From contig DAOUMU010000395.1 in NCBI GenBank assembly GCA_034409055.1, positions 1 through 14,064 of the forward strand: 14,064 nucleotides of DNA, given 5' to 3'. Origin of the DNA: DAOUMU01 sp034409055 (GTDB lineage: Bacteria > Chloroflexota > Anaerolineae > 4572-78 > J111). Position 1 is the stretch's first letter. Each line of letters begins with the position of its first letter. Shown here one piece after another: positions 6,776 through 13,807 of the stretch. A program made the translations under genes and the position numbers. The notes beneath the pieces were generated by a model, which saw only the letters and a list, made by a program, of their open reading frames with translations, was not told the origin of the DNA and ran no database searches.

Positions 6776-6882
6776 CTGTGCAGGCGCCTATGCTGGCGGG
6801 CAGTTACATTCTTGGAGAGGGGAGGGATTCGCCTCATAGGGAACCCCTCCCCCAGCGACTCAACTAGGGCTGAAATCACTCA

Positions 6883-8709
6883 TTATTCTGGTGTGTAGCC
6901 AATGGACTCCTGGTACAGCCTCAACAACTCTTCCTTGCCGTAGTCCTCGATGATGAATGTCCAGTCCTCGTAGGTCCGATCCAGCGCTTCCTGCGCAGAG
7001 AGCTGGCCGGTAACCGCCTCGGATAGGTGGACGTCCCACACCTCCTGCATCTCAGGGGAACCAGGGATGCGCATATAGTTCTGGAAAATGGGGTAGTTGT
7101 AGAAATTGTCCTGGTAGGAACCGATAAACTCTTCGGCATCGCCGGCGTCATAGCCACCCGCCACGTATTCTTCGACCGTGGCCGAGCCGTAGGGCTCGAA
7201 CCAGTCGTAGGTGGTGCCGGGGTCGATACCGGTCCAGCCGTAGGCCACGTTCCAGTGGTTGATCTCCGGAGTCGACTGCCAGGCCATGAAGTAGTAGGCC
7301 AGCTCTGGATCCTCGGCGAACTTGGAGATGACCGGGTGCCAGGAGCAGCCCACCTGGTTGCCGACAAAGTTCGGCTCGTCAAGCTCCAGGAACTCTCCCT
7401 TCTCCATATCATAGGGGAACTTGGTGCCGGGGATACCCCGGGCACCCAACTTACCCTGAATCACCGACTGGCTCGGATCCTGGACCAGGGAACCAACGTC
7501 ACCCCAGGAGAAAGTCATAATGGCGTTGCCCGACAGGAAGTCGGCCCAGGCTTCACCCAGACTCCAACCCCACATCGCCGAAGGGCCAGCCTTAGACAGT
7601 TCAAGCAGCATCTCCAGGGCGCGGACGTGGCCGGGCGAGTTGATCAGCGGCTCCATCGTCTCCGGGTCGAACCAGTAGACGTTGTGGTACTGGGTGACCT
7701 TGGTGGGGGGATCGCCCGGATAGGGAATGACCACGTAGGGGGCTGACAGAGACATGAAATGGAAGAAGCCCTGGCCGCCCACTTTCAGGTGCAGGGTGAT
7801 ACCGTCGTCCGGATCGCCGTCGCCGTTCCAGTCCTTGCCGTTGAAGAACTGGGCGATCTCCAGGACATCTTCCCAGGTATCCATGGCCACCGGCATATCG
7901 TGGCCCATCTCTTCCTTGAACTTGGCCTGCCACTCGGGATCTTCGATGATGTCCTTGCGGTAGTAGAGCACCTGGGCGTCGTGGTCGTTGTTGGCACCGT
8001 ACCAATGATCACCCCACTTCATCAGGTTAGCCACCGCCGGGGCAATCGAGTCCCGGTCCCATTCGGGGAAGCGTGGATCGTCGAAGTACTGGTCAATGGG
8101 CACGATCCAGTCGTTGAGGATGTAATCGCCGTAGTAATTGCTGCAGTTGATGATCACGTCGTAGGTACCGGTCCCCGTCTGGAGATCGGTGAAGATTTTC
8201 TCCCGCAGCTCGGCGAAGGGAATCTCGACGATGTCGTAGGTCGCTCCCGTCAACTCCTCGAACTTGGGCCGCCAGAAGTAGAGAGGGCCGGAGATAGCGC
8301 CCCGTTGCCCGGCCGAATAGACGCCGATGGTAAACGATTTGCCCTCCCAGGCCGGGTCAGGGTTACCCTTGTCTGCCGCCTCGAAGGCAGCCAGGGCCAT
8401 TTTGGCCTCGTTCTCGTCAGTGGTGGGGAAACCCTCGATAAAGACTTGTTCGGGTTCGGGTTCGGGGGTCGGGGTGACCACGACCTCGACCTCGACCTCC
8501 TTTTCGACCACGACCTCTTTTTCGACCTCGACCGTCTCTTTGACAACCTTCTCGACCTCGACCGTCTCTTTGACAACCTTCTCGACCTCGACCTCTTTTT
8601 CGACGACGACGGTCTCAACGATCTTCTCCGGGGTAGCGCCAGCGCAGTTCGTCATCAGCAGCGCTGCAATTAACATAACCACCAATAGAAGAATTTTCTT
8701 GTTAAACAT
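6883..8709 (-). CDS. Extracellular sugar-binding lipoprotein of an ABC importer (SBP family 1)
   Basis: At 608 residues it is a large family 1 solute-binding protein that captures sugar outside the membrane and delivers it to the permeases encoded next. The ATG at 8707-8709 is chosen because GGAGG lies just upstream; a TTG 18 bases earlier would put the start inside that ribosome site. Residues 1-21 form a lipoprotein signal peptide with Cys22 as anchor, though MTNC is an atypical lipobox with Asn before the Cys. Residues 28-78 are a Glu/Val/Lys repeat linker, including KVVKETVEVE twice in tandem, followed by a TPTPEPEPE hinge. The binding domain starts near residue 90. A DWNGDGDPDDG segment in mid-protein looks like a calcium loop. 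It is first in the operon, and the substrate is inferred from the neighbouring isomerase and kinase. Confidence 0.93.
   Translation of the reverse strand: MFNKKILLLVVMLIAALLMTNCAGATPEKIVETVVVEKEVEVEKVVKETVEVEKVVKETVEVEKEVVVEKEVEVEVVVTPTPEPEPEQVFIEGFPTTDENEAKMALAAFEAADKGNPDPAWEGKSFTIGVYSAGQRGAISGPLYFWRPKFEELTGATYDIVEIPFAELREKIFTDLQTGTGTYDVIINCSNYYGDYILNDWIVPIDQYFDDPRFPEWDRDSIAPAVANLMKWGDHWYGANNDHDAQVLYYRKDIIEDPEWQAKFKEEMGHDMPVAMDTWEDVLEIAQFFNGKDWNGDGDPDDGITLHLKVGGQGFFHFMSLSAPYVVIPYPGDPPTKVTQYHNVYWFDPETMEPLINSPGHVRALEMLLELSKAGPSAMWGWSLGEAWADFLSGNAIMTFSWGDVGSLVQDPSQSVIQGKLGARGIPGTKFPYDMEKGEFLELDEPNFVGNQVGCSWHPVISKFAEDPELAYYFMAWQSTPEINHWNVAYGWTGIDPGTTYDWFEPYGSATVEEYVAGGYDAGDAEEFIGSYQDNFYNYPIFQNYMRIPGSPEMQEVWDVHLSEAVTGQLSAQEALDRTYEDWTFIIEDYGKEELLRLYQESIGYTPE
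8522..8593 (-). repeat. 30-bp in-frame tandem repeat encoding the lipoprotein linker
   Basis: A 30-bp unit repeats exactly at 8522-8551 and 8552-8581, with a third partial copy of 12 bases after it. Its period is ten codons, encoding KVVKETVEVE units between the lipid-anchored cysteine and the sugar-binding domain. Because the DNA repeats are identical, copy number could change by slippage and alter linker length. Confidence 0.85.
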
Positions 8710-8885
8710 CTTTGTTTTCTCCTCCAAAAGCTAAATAACTCTAAAAACCTTCTCCATTTCCAAGAACTTAGTCTTCCCACACTTTAATTATTGCTGTTCT
8801 ACTTACTCTGTCTTTGCTTGATCACCCCCTTTCATAATTACAACTAAGGTAACTACCTGACCCAGGGAGAATAATCGGCCTATTT

Positions 8886-8991
8886 TGGAGATTGGAGATT
8901 AGTTATACTTGTGCCTGCGCGCAGTGCAGGTGTTGGGGATTGGGCAAAATAATCAATCTCTAACCCACAGGGCAAGTGTCTCCAATCTCCA
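8886..8991. repeat. Nested inverted repeat, about 106 bp
   Basis: Outer arms TGGAGATTGGAGA (8886-8898) and TCTCCAATCTCCA (8979-8991) are exact complements. Inside is the self-complementary core CTGCGCGCAG in an imperfect larger stem (about 8906-8932), and copy 2 of the 17-bp repeat AACCCACAGGGCAAGTG (8962-8978) adjoins the right arm. Confidence 0.75.
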
Positions 8992-9049
8992 GTTTGCCAG
9001 ACGCCTGCTCAAATGTAGCTAGGTGGTTACCAACCTACCCCTGACGCTT

Positions 9050-9077
9050 TTGGGGCCATCAGACCTTATGGTATAAT
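9050..9077 (+). promoter_or_regulatory. Extended -10 promoter of the HTH/receiver gene
   Basis: A perfect -10 box TATAAT (9072-9077) is preceded by TGG, giving the extended TGnTATAAT form. A poor -35 candidate TTGGGG (9050-9055) sits 16 bases upstream, as is usual for extended -10 promoters. Transcription would start near 9084, about 108 bases before the chosen ATG. An imperfect 18-bp palindrome at 9020-9037 lies just upstream and could bind an activator. Confidence 0.7.
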
Positions 9078-9191
9078 GGCTGCACAATCCACTCACTTAC
9101 ATTATAGGACATTCGTTACTCCAGTACTAGCCCTTTTTTGCCATTCGTTTGCCAAATCTTGCCGGTCGAAAATAAGACAGGTAAAAGACAT

Positions 9192-10454
9192 ATGTCCAAC
9201 GCAGATATCTCGTCTCAAGAACTAACCCAGTTAGTGCGCAATGCCCTGGCACATCTCTACGACCACGCCTCTTTGCAGGATCATGCCCTTGTTTCTATTT
9301 TAGGTCTGAACAAGAACCTCGATCGCGTGACGCGTGCCCAAGAAGTACGGCGTGTTTTGTTGAAATGCATTGAATCACTCAAGCCGGCGGGACGGAACCA
9401 CGGCCAGGCTGAAGCAGCCCGAGCCTATGCCATCCTGACATACCGCTACATTGATGGCTTATCTATGCAAGAAATCGCGGAAAAGTTGGCTCTCAGTCAG
9501 AGACAAACGTATCGGGAACATACGAAAGGGGTGAAAGCGGTCGCCGGTCTGGTATTGGACAAAGTGCGCCAAGAGGGCGGTGATGGCCATCCTGCCTCAT
9601 CAATAATTGCTCAAGATGCCACGGGAGAGCGGCTAAGCATAGCCCAGGCAGAGGTGGAACGCCTCAGGCAGGAGGTGAGTACCGAAGAACTGAATCTGCA
9701 AGAGGTCCTGGTAGGGGTTCTCAACGTGTTGGCTCCCTTGACCCAACAAACGGGTATTCAAGTCACGATATCGTCGTCGAACAAATGGCCCCCGGTCGTG
9801 GCCGATCGCATCATGCTGCGCCAGGCCTTCCTCAACTTGCTCAGTCGTGCCCTCAATACATTCGTTCAAGGAGACCTGATCATCACAATCTCCCCCAGTA
9901 AACATGACTTGCTGATAGACATCCGTGAATCTGCAAACGTTACCAGGACCCAACCAATCTCACCTGCCCAATCTAAACAAGGGCAGGTGGGCCTGGCCGT
10001 GGCTCAGGCGCTGATCGAAGCTCAGGGAGGGCATCTTGAGATACAGGATTATGAGGGGAAATGGGGAGCGCAAATCCTGCTACCTACCTCGAGCCAGACG
10101 ACTATGCTCGTTGTCGATGATAACGCCGATATGGTTGCCCTCTTCAAGCGTTACCTGGGTGGTCGCAACGTTTCGGTTGTCGGTACAACGGATGGAGAGC
10201 AAGCTTTGTCCCTGGCTGCGGAACTGCAACCTCAGGTGATTATCCTCGACGTTATGATGCCCGGCCAGGATGGCTGGGAGATCCTACAAAGGTTGAAGAG
10301 TTCGCCAGACACAAAACAGATTCCCGTTATCATCTGCTCCGTGCTCAATGAACCCCAGTTGGCTCTCTCCATAGGCGCCAGTGACACCATCACGAAGCCT
10401 GTCAGCCAGGTTAGGCTGCTAGAGGTGTTGCGTCGCTGGTTGGGGACACTGTAG
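9192..10454 (+). CDS. Helix-turn-helix, degenerate GHKL ATPase-like and receiver-domain regulator
   Basis: The 420-residue protein combines three parts. Residues 1-125 include a sigma-70-region-4-like helix-turn-helix at about 79-112 (LTYRYIDGLSMQEIAEKLAL, then SQRQTYREH). Residues 145-175 form a helical, probably coiled linker. Residues 186-298 resemble a histidine-kinase ATPase domain (QAFLNLLSRALNTF for the N-box; VGLAVAQALIEAQGG for the G2/lid region), but the N-box Asn is Arg219, the DxGxG loop is missing, and there is no phosphoacceptor histidine. Residues 304-418 are an intact receiver: Asp309, Asp310, phosphoacceptor Asp353, Ser383 and Lys402. The ATG at 9192 is preferred over an upstream TTG (9138) because AGG lies upstream. 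It probably acts as a response regulator, perhaps with the convergent kinase. Confidence 0.88.
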   Translation: MSNADISSQELTQLVRNALAHLYDHASLQDHALVSILGLNKNLDRVTRAQEVRRVLLKCIESLKPAGRNHGQAEAARAYAILTYRYIDGLSMQEIAEKLALSQRQTYREHTKGVKAVAGLVLDKVRQEGGDGHPASSIIAQDATGERLSIAQAEVERLRQEVSTEELNLQEVLVGVLNVLAPLTQQTGIQVTISSSNKWPPVVADRIMLRQAFLNLLSRALNTFVQGDLIITISPSKHDLLIDIRESANVTRTQPISPAQSKQGQVGLAVAQALIEAQGGHLEIQDYEGKWGAQILLPTSSQTTMLVVDDNADMVALFKRYLGGRNVSVVGTTDGEQALSLAAELQPQVIILDVMMPGQDGWEILQRLKSSPDTKQIPVIICSVLNEPQLALSIGASDTITKPVSQVRLLEVLRRWLGTL

Positions 10455-12624
10455 ACAGTGGCGTAATTGTGGAGAGTATCGCCTGGAGTATCTGCAGTAT
10501 GCCTATGTGAGAGACCCCCCCCTCATACTCCAACCGCAGTTTCCCCTTGACGGGCATCGACGCCTGTTCAAGATCGTGGGCGGAAGTGACGATAATCTGA
10601 ACCTCTGCCATCGTCTTGTCGTTAGTTATCTTCTCCAGAACAGCATAGCCGTCTATATCAGGCATAACCATGTCCAATAGCACGACCTCGGGTCGTTGTG
10701 ACCGGACAATCTCCAGCCCTTCCTGGCCGCTAAAAGCCTCCAGGACACGCACGGAAGGATTGATTGTCTTTAGAAGTCGGGCCAACAAGCGGACGATGCG
10801 GGGGTTATCGTCCACAATAAGCACAGTCTGCGGTAGCCTTGGCAATCGTGATAGCGTATCTTGCAAATTCCCCCGGGTCACAGGTTTCGGCAGGTAGTCA
10901 GCAGCACCAAGCAGGCGACCCAGATGACGCGGACTGGGCAAAGGGCAGGTAATCAGCGGCGTGAGTGAAGGTAAGTTCAGATCAGGAATAGTTGTGGCCC
11001 AGTGGTTAGCCCAGTCCACATCCATAATCACTACAACCGGAAATGCCTCCCGGATAATCTCACGGGCCTTCTCCACAGTGTCTGCCAGTATGAGCTGATA
11101 GCCGTCAATATGCCGACGTAACGACGATAGGATGCGTGGATCGTCGTGCAGTACCAAGACCGATGGCTGTCCTTCCTGGTATCGCACTGAACTACTGGCC
11201 TTGCCTGAAGATACTCGGATTATTTCCTGGTCCTTGGGTATGGGCAAGGTGAAGCCAACGGTCGTCCCCCGGCCTAATTCGCTTTCGATCCAAATTTTTC
11301 CCCCATGCAAATCCACGAACTTCTTGCTCAAGGCTAGCCCTAACCCGCTTCCTTCATGCGCATGGCCGTCTTCGAGCTGGCTGAACGCTTCGAAGGCGTT
11401 AGCCAGTCTATCGGCCGCTATGCCAGGCCCACTGTCCTCGACGGTCACTACGGTTTCCTGATCCTCTACATGGGCATGCACTCGAATCCAGCCTACCTCA
11501 GTAAAACGCATAGCATTACTCAACAGGTTCAGTAGCACCTGACGGATGCGGGTACGGTCGAGACGCAACACCGGTAGCTCATCTGGTAGATCCAATTCGA
11601 GTCGCAACTCTCGTGCTTCCGCCAGGCTGCGCATGATTTCGGCGGCTTCATGAATAACCTCTCCCAGATCCACCGCCTTTTTGGCTAGAGGCATGCGCCC
11701 CGCTTCAATCTGGGAGAGATCAAGCACATCATCGATCAAATCAGACAGATGCTGAGCACTGCGGTAGATTGCCATCACATCTCCCCGGTATGCCCTGGGT
11801 AGCGGGGCACCTTCGTAGCTTTCCGGAGCGGTTGCCATCACCTCGCTGAAGCCGATAATCAGATTAAGCGGTGTGCGAAGCTCGTGACTGACATTGGCCA
11901 CGAACTCAGCCTTGAACCGTTCTGCTGCTACCGCTGCATCTCGCGCGACAAGCAGAGCGGAATTGGCCTTTTCCAACCGATGGTAAGCCATATCCAGGTC
12001 TTTCAGTACCTTGGCCAGCCGTGTCCGGTGCTGACGTGCCTTCTCCATATTTTGTCGAGCCTGTTCGAGGCTAAAAAGGGACCACTGAACTGCCGTAACA
12101 AGGGTGCGTGCCGTGGCCCAGCCCAGTAACCCGGTAAAGGCTCCGCCGATGCTAACTCCCAGTACATAAGAAGGGGGTAAGGGTGGCATGAACGGGTTGT
12201 GAGAAAGCCACCACATCAGGGCAATCGCCAGACCCTCCGCCAGCAAGCCGGCCGGCCAGCCCATAGTGACAACAGCCATAAGTGGCAGCAGCGCGTAAAA
12301 GAAAACGACCACCGGCTGCTGAGATACCTGCATGCCCACTGCAATGGTCACTGCCAGTCCTATTTGCCAGACGGCCTGGGCTACCAGAGGTTGTTTTGAC
12401 AGCAACCAGAGAGACAGGGCGCAGGTTAGAAGAAGGATTGTTGTCAGGGGAAGTAATTTCAGGCTGAGTTCTCCCGGTGAAGAGCCAGTCGTCGTAAAAT
12501 ACCAGATCAGGTAGACTCCGCCTGTGGTGAAAACAAGATTGCGGAACGTGGATTGCAATAACTCACGCAAAGAGGAGGCAAAGTCAGCATGAACCTCCCT
12601 TGATATTTTTAGGGTGTGCCACAT
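10411..12624 (-). CDS. Membrane hybrid sensor histidine kinase with two receiver-like domains
   Basis: This 737-residue signalling protein begins with about six membrane segments (residues 28-180), without a recognisable sensor domain, followed by a coiled coil (185-240). The HisKA domain carries His247 in FVANVSHELRTPLN. The ATPase domain is complete: N-box LLNLLSNAMRF (about 364-374), DSGPGI (397-402) and GSGLGLALSKKF (425-436). A first receiver-like domain (about 489-585) has HDDP, Asp535 and Lys580. A second (about 600-690) has VDD, Asp651 and Thr680 but no clear Lys-Pro, ending in a segment with GKLRLEYEGG. The ATG at 12622-12624 has GGAGG five bases upstream; an ATG 12 bases earlier lacks one. 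Its 3' end overlaps the opposing regulator gene by 44 bp. Confidence 0.93.
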   Translation of the reverse strand: MWHTLKISREVHADFASSLRELLQSTFRNLVFTTGGVYLIWYFTTTGSSPGELSLKLLPLTTILLLTCALSLWLLSKQPLVAQAVWQIGLAVTIAVGMQVSQQPVVVFFYALLPLMAVVTMGWPAGLLAEGLAIALMWWLSHNPFMPPLPPSYVLGVSIGGAFTGLLGWATARTLVTAVQWSLFSLEQARQNMEKARQHRTRLAKVLKDLDMAYHRLEKANSALLVARDAAVAAERFKAEFVANVSHELRTPLNLIIGFSEVMATAPESYEGAPLPRAYRGDVMAIYRSAQHLSDLIDDVLDLSQIEAGRMPLAKKAVDLGEVIHEAAEIMRSLAEARELRLELDLPDELPVLRLDRTRIRQVLLNLLSNAMRFTEVGWIRVHAHVEDQETVVTVEDSGPGIAADRLANAFEAFSQLEDGHAHEGSGLGLALSKKFVDLHGGKIWIESELGRGTTVGFTLPIPKDQEIIRVSSGKASSSVRYQEGQPSVLVLHDDPRILSSLRRHIDGYQLILADTVEKAREIIREAFPVVVIMDVDWANHWATTIPDLNLPSLTPLITCPLPSPRHLGRLLGAADYLPKPVTRGNLQDTLSRLPRLPQTVLIVDDNPRIVRLLARLLKTINPSVRVLEAFSGQEGLEIVRSQRPEVVLLDMVMPDIDGYAVLEKITNDKTMAEVQIIVTSAHDLEQASMPVKGKLRLEYEGGVSHIGILQILQAILSTITPLSTVSPTSDATPLAA

Positions 12625-12685
12625 GGGAACCTCCATCTATCGGTTCTTCAGGAATTTCTGTGATTCTGCTCAAAGGGGACACCTG

Positions 12686-12707
12686 CACTTGCGCTCCGGT
12701 GCAAGTG
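12686..12707. repeat. Hairpin with 7-bp arms
   Basis: CACTTGC (12686-12692) and GCAAGTG (12701-12707) are exact complements around an 8-base loop. The arm words CACTTG/CAAGTG also appear in the 17-bp repeat near 6690 and 8975. In the kinase-gene direction it lies about 60-85 bases before the start codon. Confidence 0.7.
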
Positions 12708-12759
12708 TTGACAAATCCCCGTATTTAGTGGTAATGAGCAAGGCTATACCACAAGATAT

Positions 12760-12783
12760 GGCCCGGATTTGTCAATCCGGGCC
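12760..12783. repeat. Strong hairpin, 10-bp perfect arms and 4-nt loop
   Basis: GGCCCGGATT (12760-12769) and AATCCGGGCC (12774-12783) pair perfectly around TGTC. No T-run follows on either strand, so a classical terminator is unlikely. Confidence 0.8.
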
Positions 12784-12899
12784 GAGCGCCACGGAAAATC
12801 CCAAAGAGTCCATCTATCTATTGTACTGGCCAGGAACACTTTGGTGTCTTATGCTAGCACACAACCTTCTTTTTACGCAAAAGGTATCCTCTCCAAAAG

Positions 12900-12970
12900 T
12901 AAGGGCGAGGCAAGTCGGATTGGTAAGTGATCGAAGCAGACAAGCCACGCTCCGACTTGCCTCGCCCCTA
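12900..12970. repeat. 71-bp element with 20-bp inverted ends
   Basis: TAAGGGCGAGGCAAGTCGGA (12900-12919) and TCCGACTTGCCTCGCCCCTA (12951-12970) are reverse complements at 19 of 20 positions, enclosing 31 bases. It has no coding capacity. The GTAGGGGCGAGGC-like ends suggest a dispersed intergenic repeat family. Confidence 0.8.
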
Positions 12971-13071
12971 CGTCACCAACAAATTTGAAGAGAATACCGC
13001 AAGAGGATTCAAAGATGCGAGGGCTTGATCAAGATGGCGCCAGGTTCTGTTAGCGAGGTGACAACCATCCA

Positions 13072-13567
13072 TTAATTTAATCGTTTTGGAACGCGATGTC
13101 CAGCCAGGGTCACGTAGTCCGGGAGAGGATCGCCTAACAGAGGCCGGGCATATGCTTTAAATGCCTCGGTGACGAAGTTACCGGCTTCGTTGATGAATTC
13201 ATCCGGCAGGAGCTTCTCTACATTGGCCACTGCTTCCAGCGGCGCTAGCCCGGTGGTGCAGTGGTAGGCTTCACCCGGCTCGCGGACCAGAGTGACCATG
13301 TAGCCACCGGTGCCCTCGACGGCTTGACGCACGGCCTCACGACCGGCCATAAAGGCTTCCTGGGCATCCACTTTAGAGATGCAGACACCAGACGAGCGCT
13401 GCATGGCGCCCGGTTTATCCAGGCGGGTTTTTAATTTGAGTTCTGCCACAACCAGGTCGACCAAATATTGGCCTAAGCCACCCAACGGCACCCCAAACGG
13501 AGTTGTTGATGACTGCGGTCGGACCTCCCGACTGGCCGATAACCATATTGCCTTTTGGACCGCTCAC
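13072..13567 (-). pseudogene. Pyrophosphate-dependent-type 6-phosphofructokinase with internal deletion and frame change
   Basis: Both ends of one gene are present but the middle is missing. The 5' end starts with GTG (13565-13567) behind a perfect AGGAGG site and encodes VSGPKGNMVIGQSGGPTAVI then NNSVWGA, the nucleotide/phosphate-binding start of this kinase family. Near 13490 the frame shifts, and from there the other frame (to TAA at 13072) encodes the family C-terminus: PLGGLGQYLVDLVV, DKPGAMQRSSGVCISKVDAQ, TTGLAPLEAVANVEKLLPDE and FINEAGNFV. Together about 165 residues remain where roughly 400 are usual, so some 240 codons, including the central catalytic part, are absent. In the first frame translation stops soon after the junction. 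It should be non-functional in glycolysis unless this is an assembly error. Confidence 0.85.
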
Positions 13568-13654
13568 AGATCGTTCCTCCTGATGTTGTTTGATTAATTA
13601 GTTTCTACCGGATCAATCGTAGCCAGCGTGTGGCAATTCATTTTACTGTCCTGG

Positions 13655-13807
13655 CAGGTTTCTGACAAACTCATTCGCACCGCCGCCTCTGGGGGTGGCT
13701 TTTTACTTTCCACCAGTAACTCCGTTCATCCCGGCGTGAAACCGGAATACTATCTGGCGATGCTGGAGACAGCCCGGGCAGTTGGTACTTATCCCATAGT
13801 AGACTAA
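13655..13807 (+). pseudogene. C-terminal remnant of a uroporphyrinogen-decarboxylase-family protein
   Basis: The plus strand encodes QVSDKLIRTAASGGGFLLST, then SNSVHPGVKPEYYLAMLETA and RAVGTYPIVD before TAA (13805-13807). The GGGFLLSTSNSVHPGVKPE block is typical of the C-terminus of URO-D-like methyltransferase or decarboxylase proteins. The frame is open upstream only to a TAA at 13595-13597, and that stretch shows no family match or start codon with a ribosome site. About 50 residues of a protein normally 340-380 long remain. It points away from the broken phosphofructokinase gene, so the two relics are back to back. Confidence 0.75.

Larger units (their letters stand above)
6518..6882. other. 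Gene-free gap of 365 bp with MITE-like element and hairpins
   Basis: This gap separates the binding-protein gene from the permease genes. It contains a 179-bp segment bounded by 16-bp inverted repeats (listed separately), and a hairpin with arms GGGGAGGG (6819-6826) and CCCTCCCC (6845-6852) about 30 bases behind the binding-protein stop. Reading frames through it are low-complexity and have no ribosome site. Stable structures in this position are known in the malE-malF gap of enterobacteria, where they help keep binding protein more abundant than permease; a similar role here is inference. Confidence 0.65.
8710..9191. other. Divergent intergenic region between transport operon and signalling gene
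   Basis: This 482-bp region carries the start signals for both directions. Toward the operon I see only a weak candidate promoter on the minus strand, AAGACA (8809-8814), 16 bases, then AATAAT (8787-8792). A short palindrome AGGTA-AC-TACCT lies at 8847-8858. The middle holds a nested inverted repeat (8886-8991). Toward the signalling gene there is a good extended -10 promoter. No copy of the lacI-type operator is present here, so control of the transport operon by the LacI-family protein is not supported by this region. Confidence 0.6.
12625..13071. other. Gene-free gap of 447 bp with three inverted repeats
   Basis: Upstream of the kinase gene and downstream of the broken phosphofructokinase gene there is no credible coding frame. 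The frame running through about 12614-12988 has no ribosome site and crosses the hairpins. The stretch holds three separate inverted repeats (listed), and a shared GACAAATCC motif at 12710-12718 that is inverted within the 12760 hairpin. I could not identify a convincing promoter for the kinase. Confidence 0.6.

Noticed and set aside
8460..8610. Regular 30-bp repeats suggesting a CRISPR-like array
   Set aside because: There are no unique spacers, and the repeats are in frame inside the binding-protein gene, where they encode the Glu/Val/Lys linker.
8710..8727. Longer binding-protein reading from a TTG at 8725-8727
   Set aside because: That start lies within the GGAGG ribosome site serving the ATG at 8709 and would put charged residues ahead of the signal peptide.
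8821..8832. AAGGGGGTGATC on the minus strand, 11 of 12 matching the complement of the 16S rRNA 3' end
   Set aside because: No start codon occurs at proper spacing and the only GTG gives nine codons, so a leader gene is not supported.
12614..12988. Plus-strand 124-codon open frame upstream of the kinase gene
   Set aside because: It runs through two perfect hairpins and the inverted-repeat element, has no ribosome site and no recognisable family.
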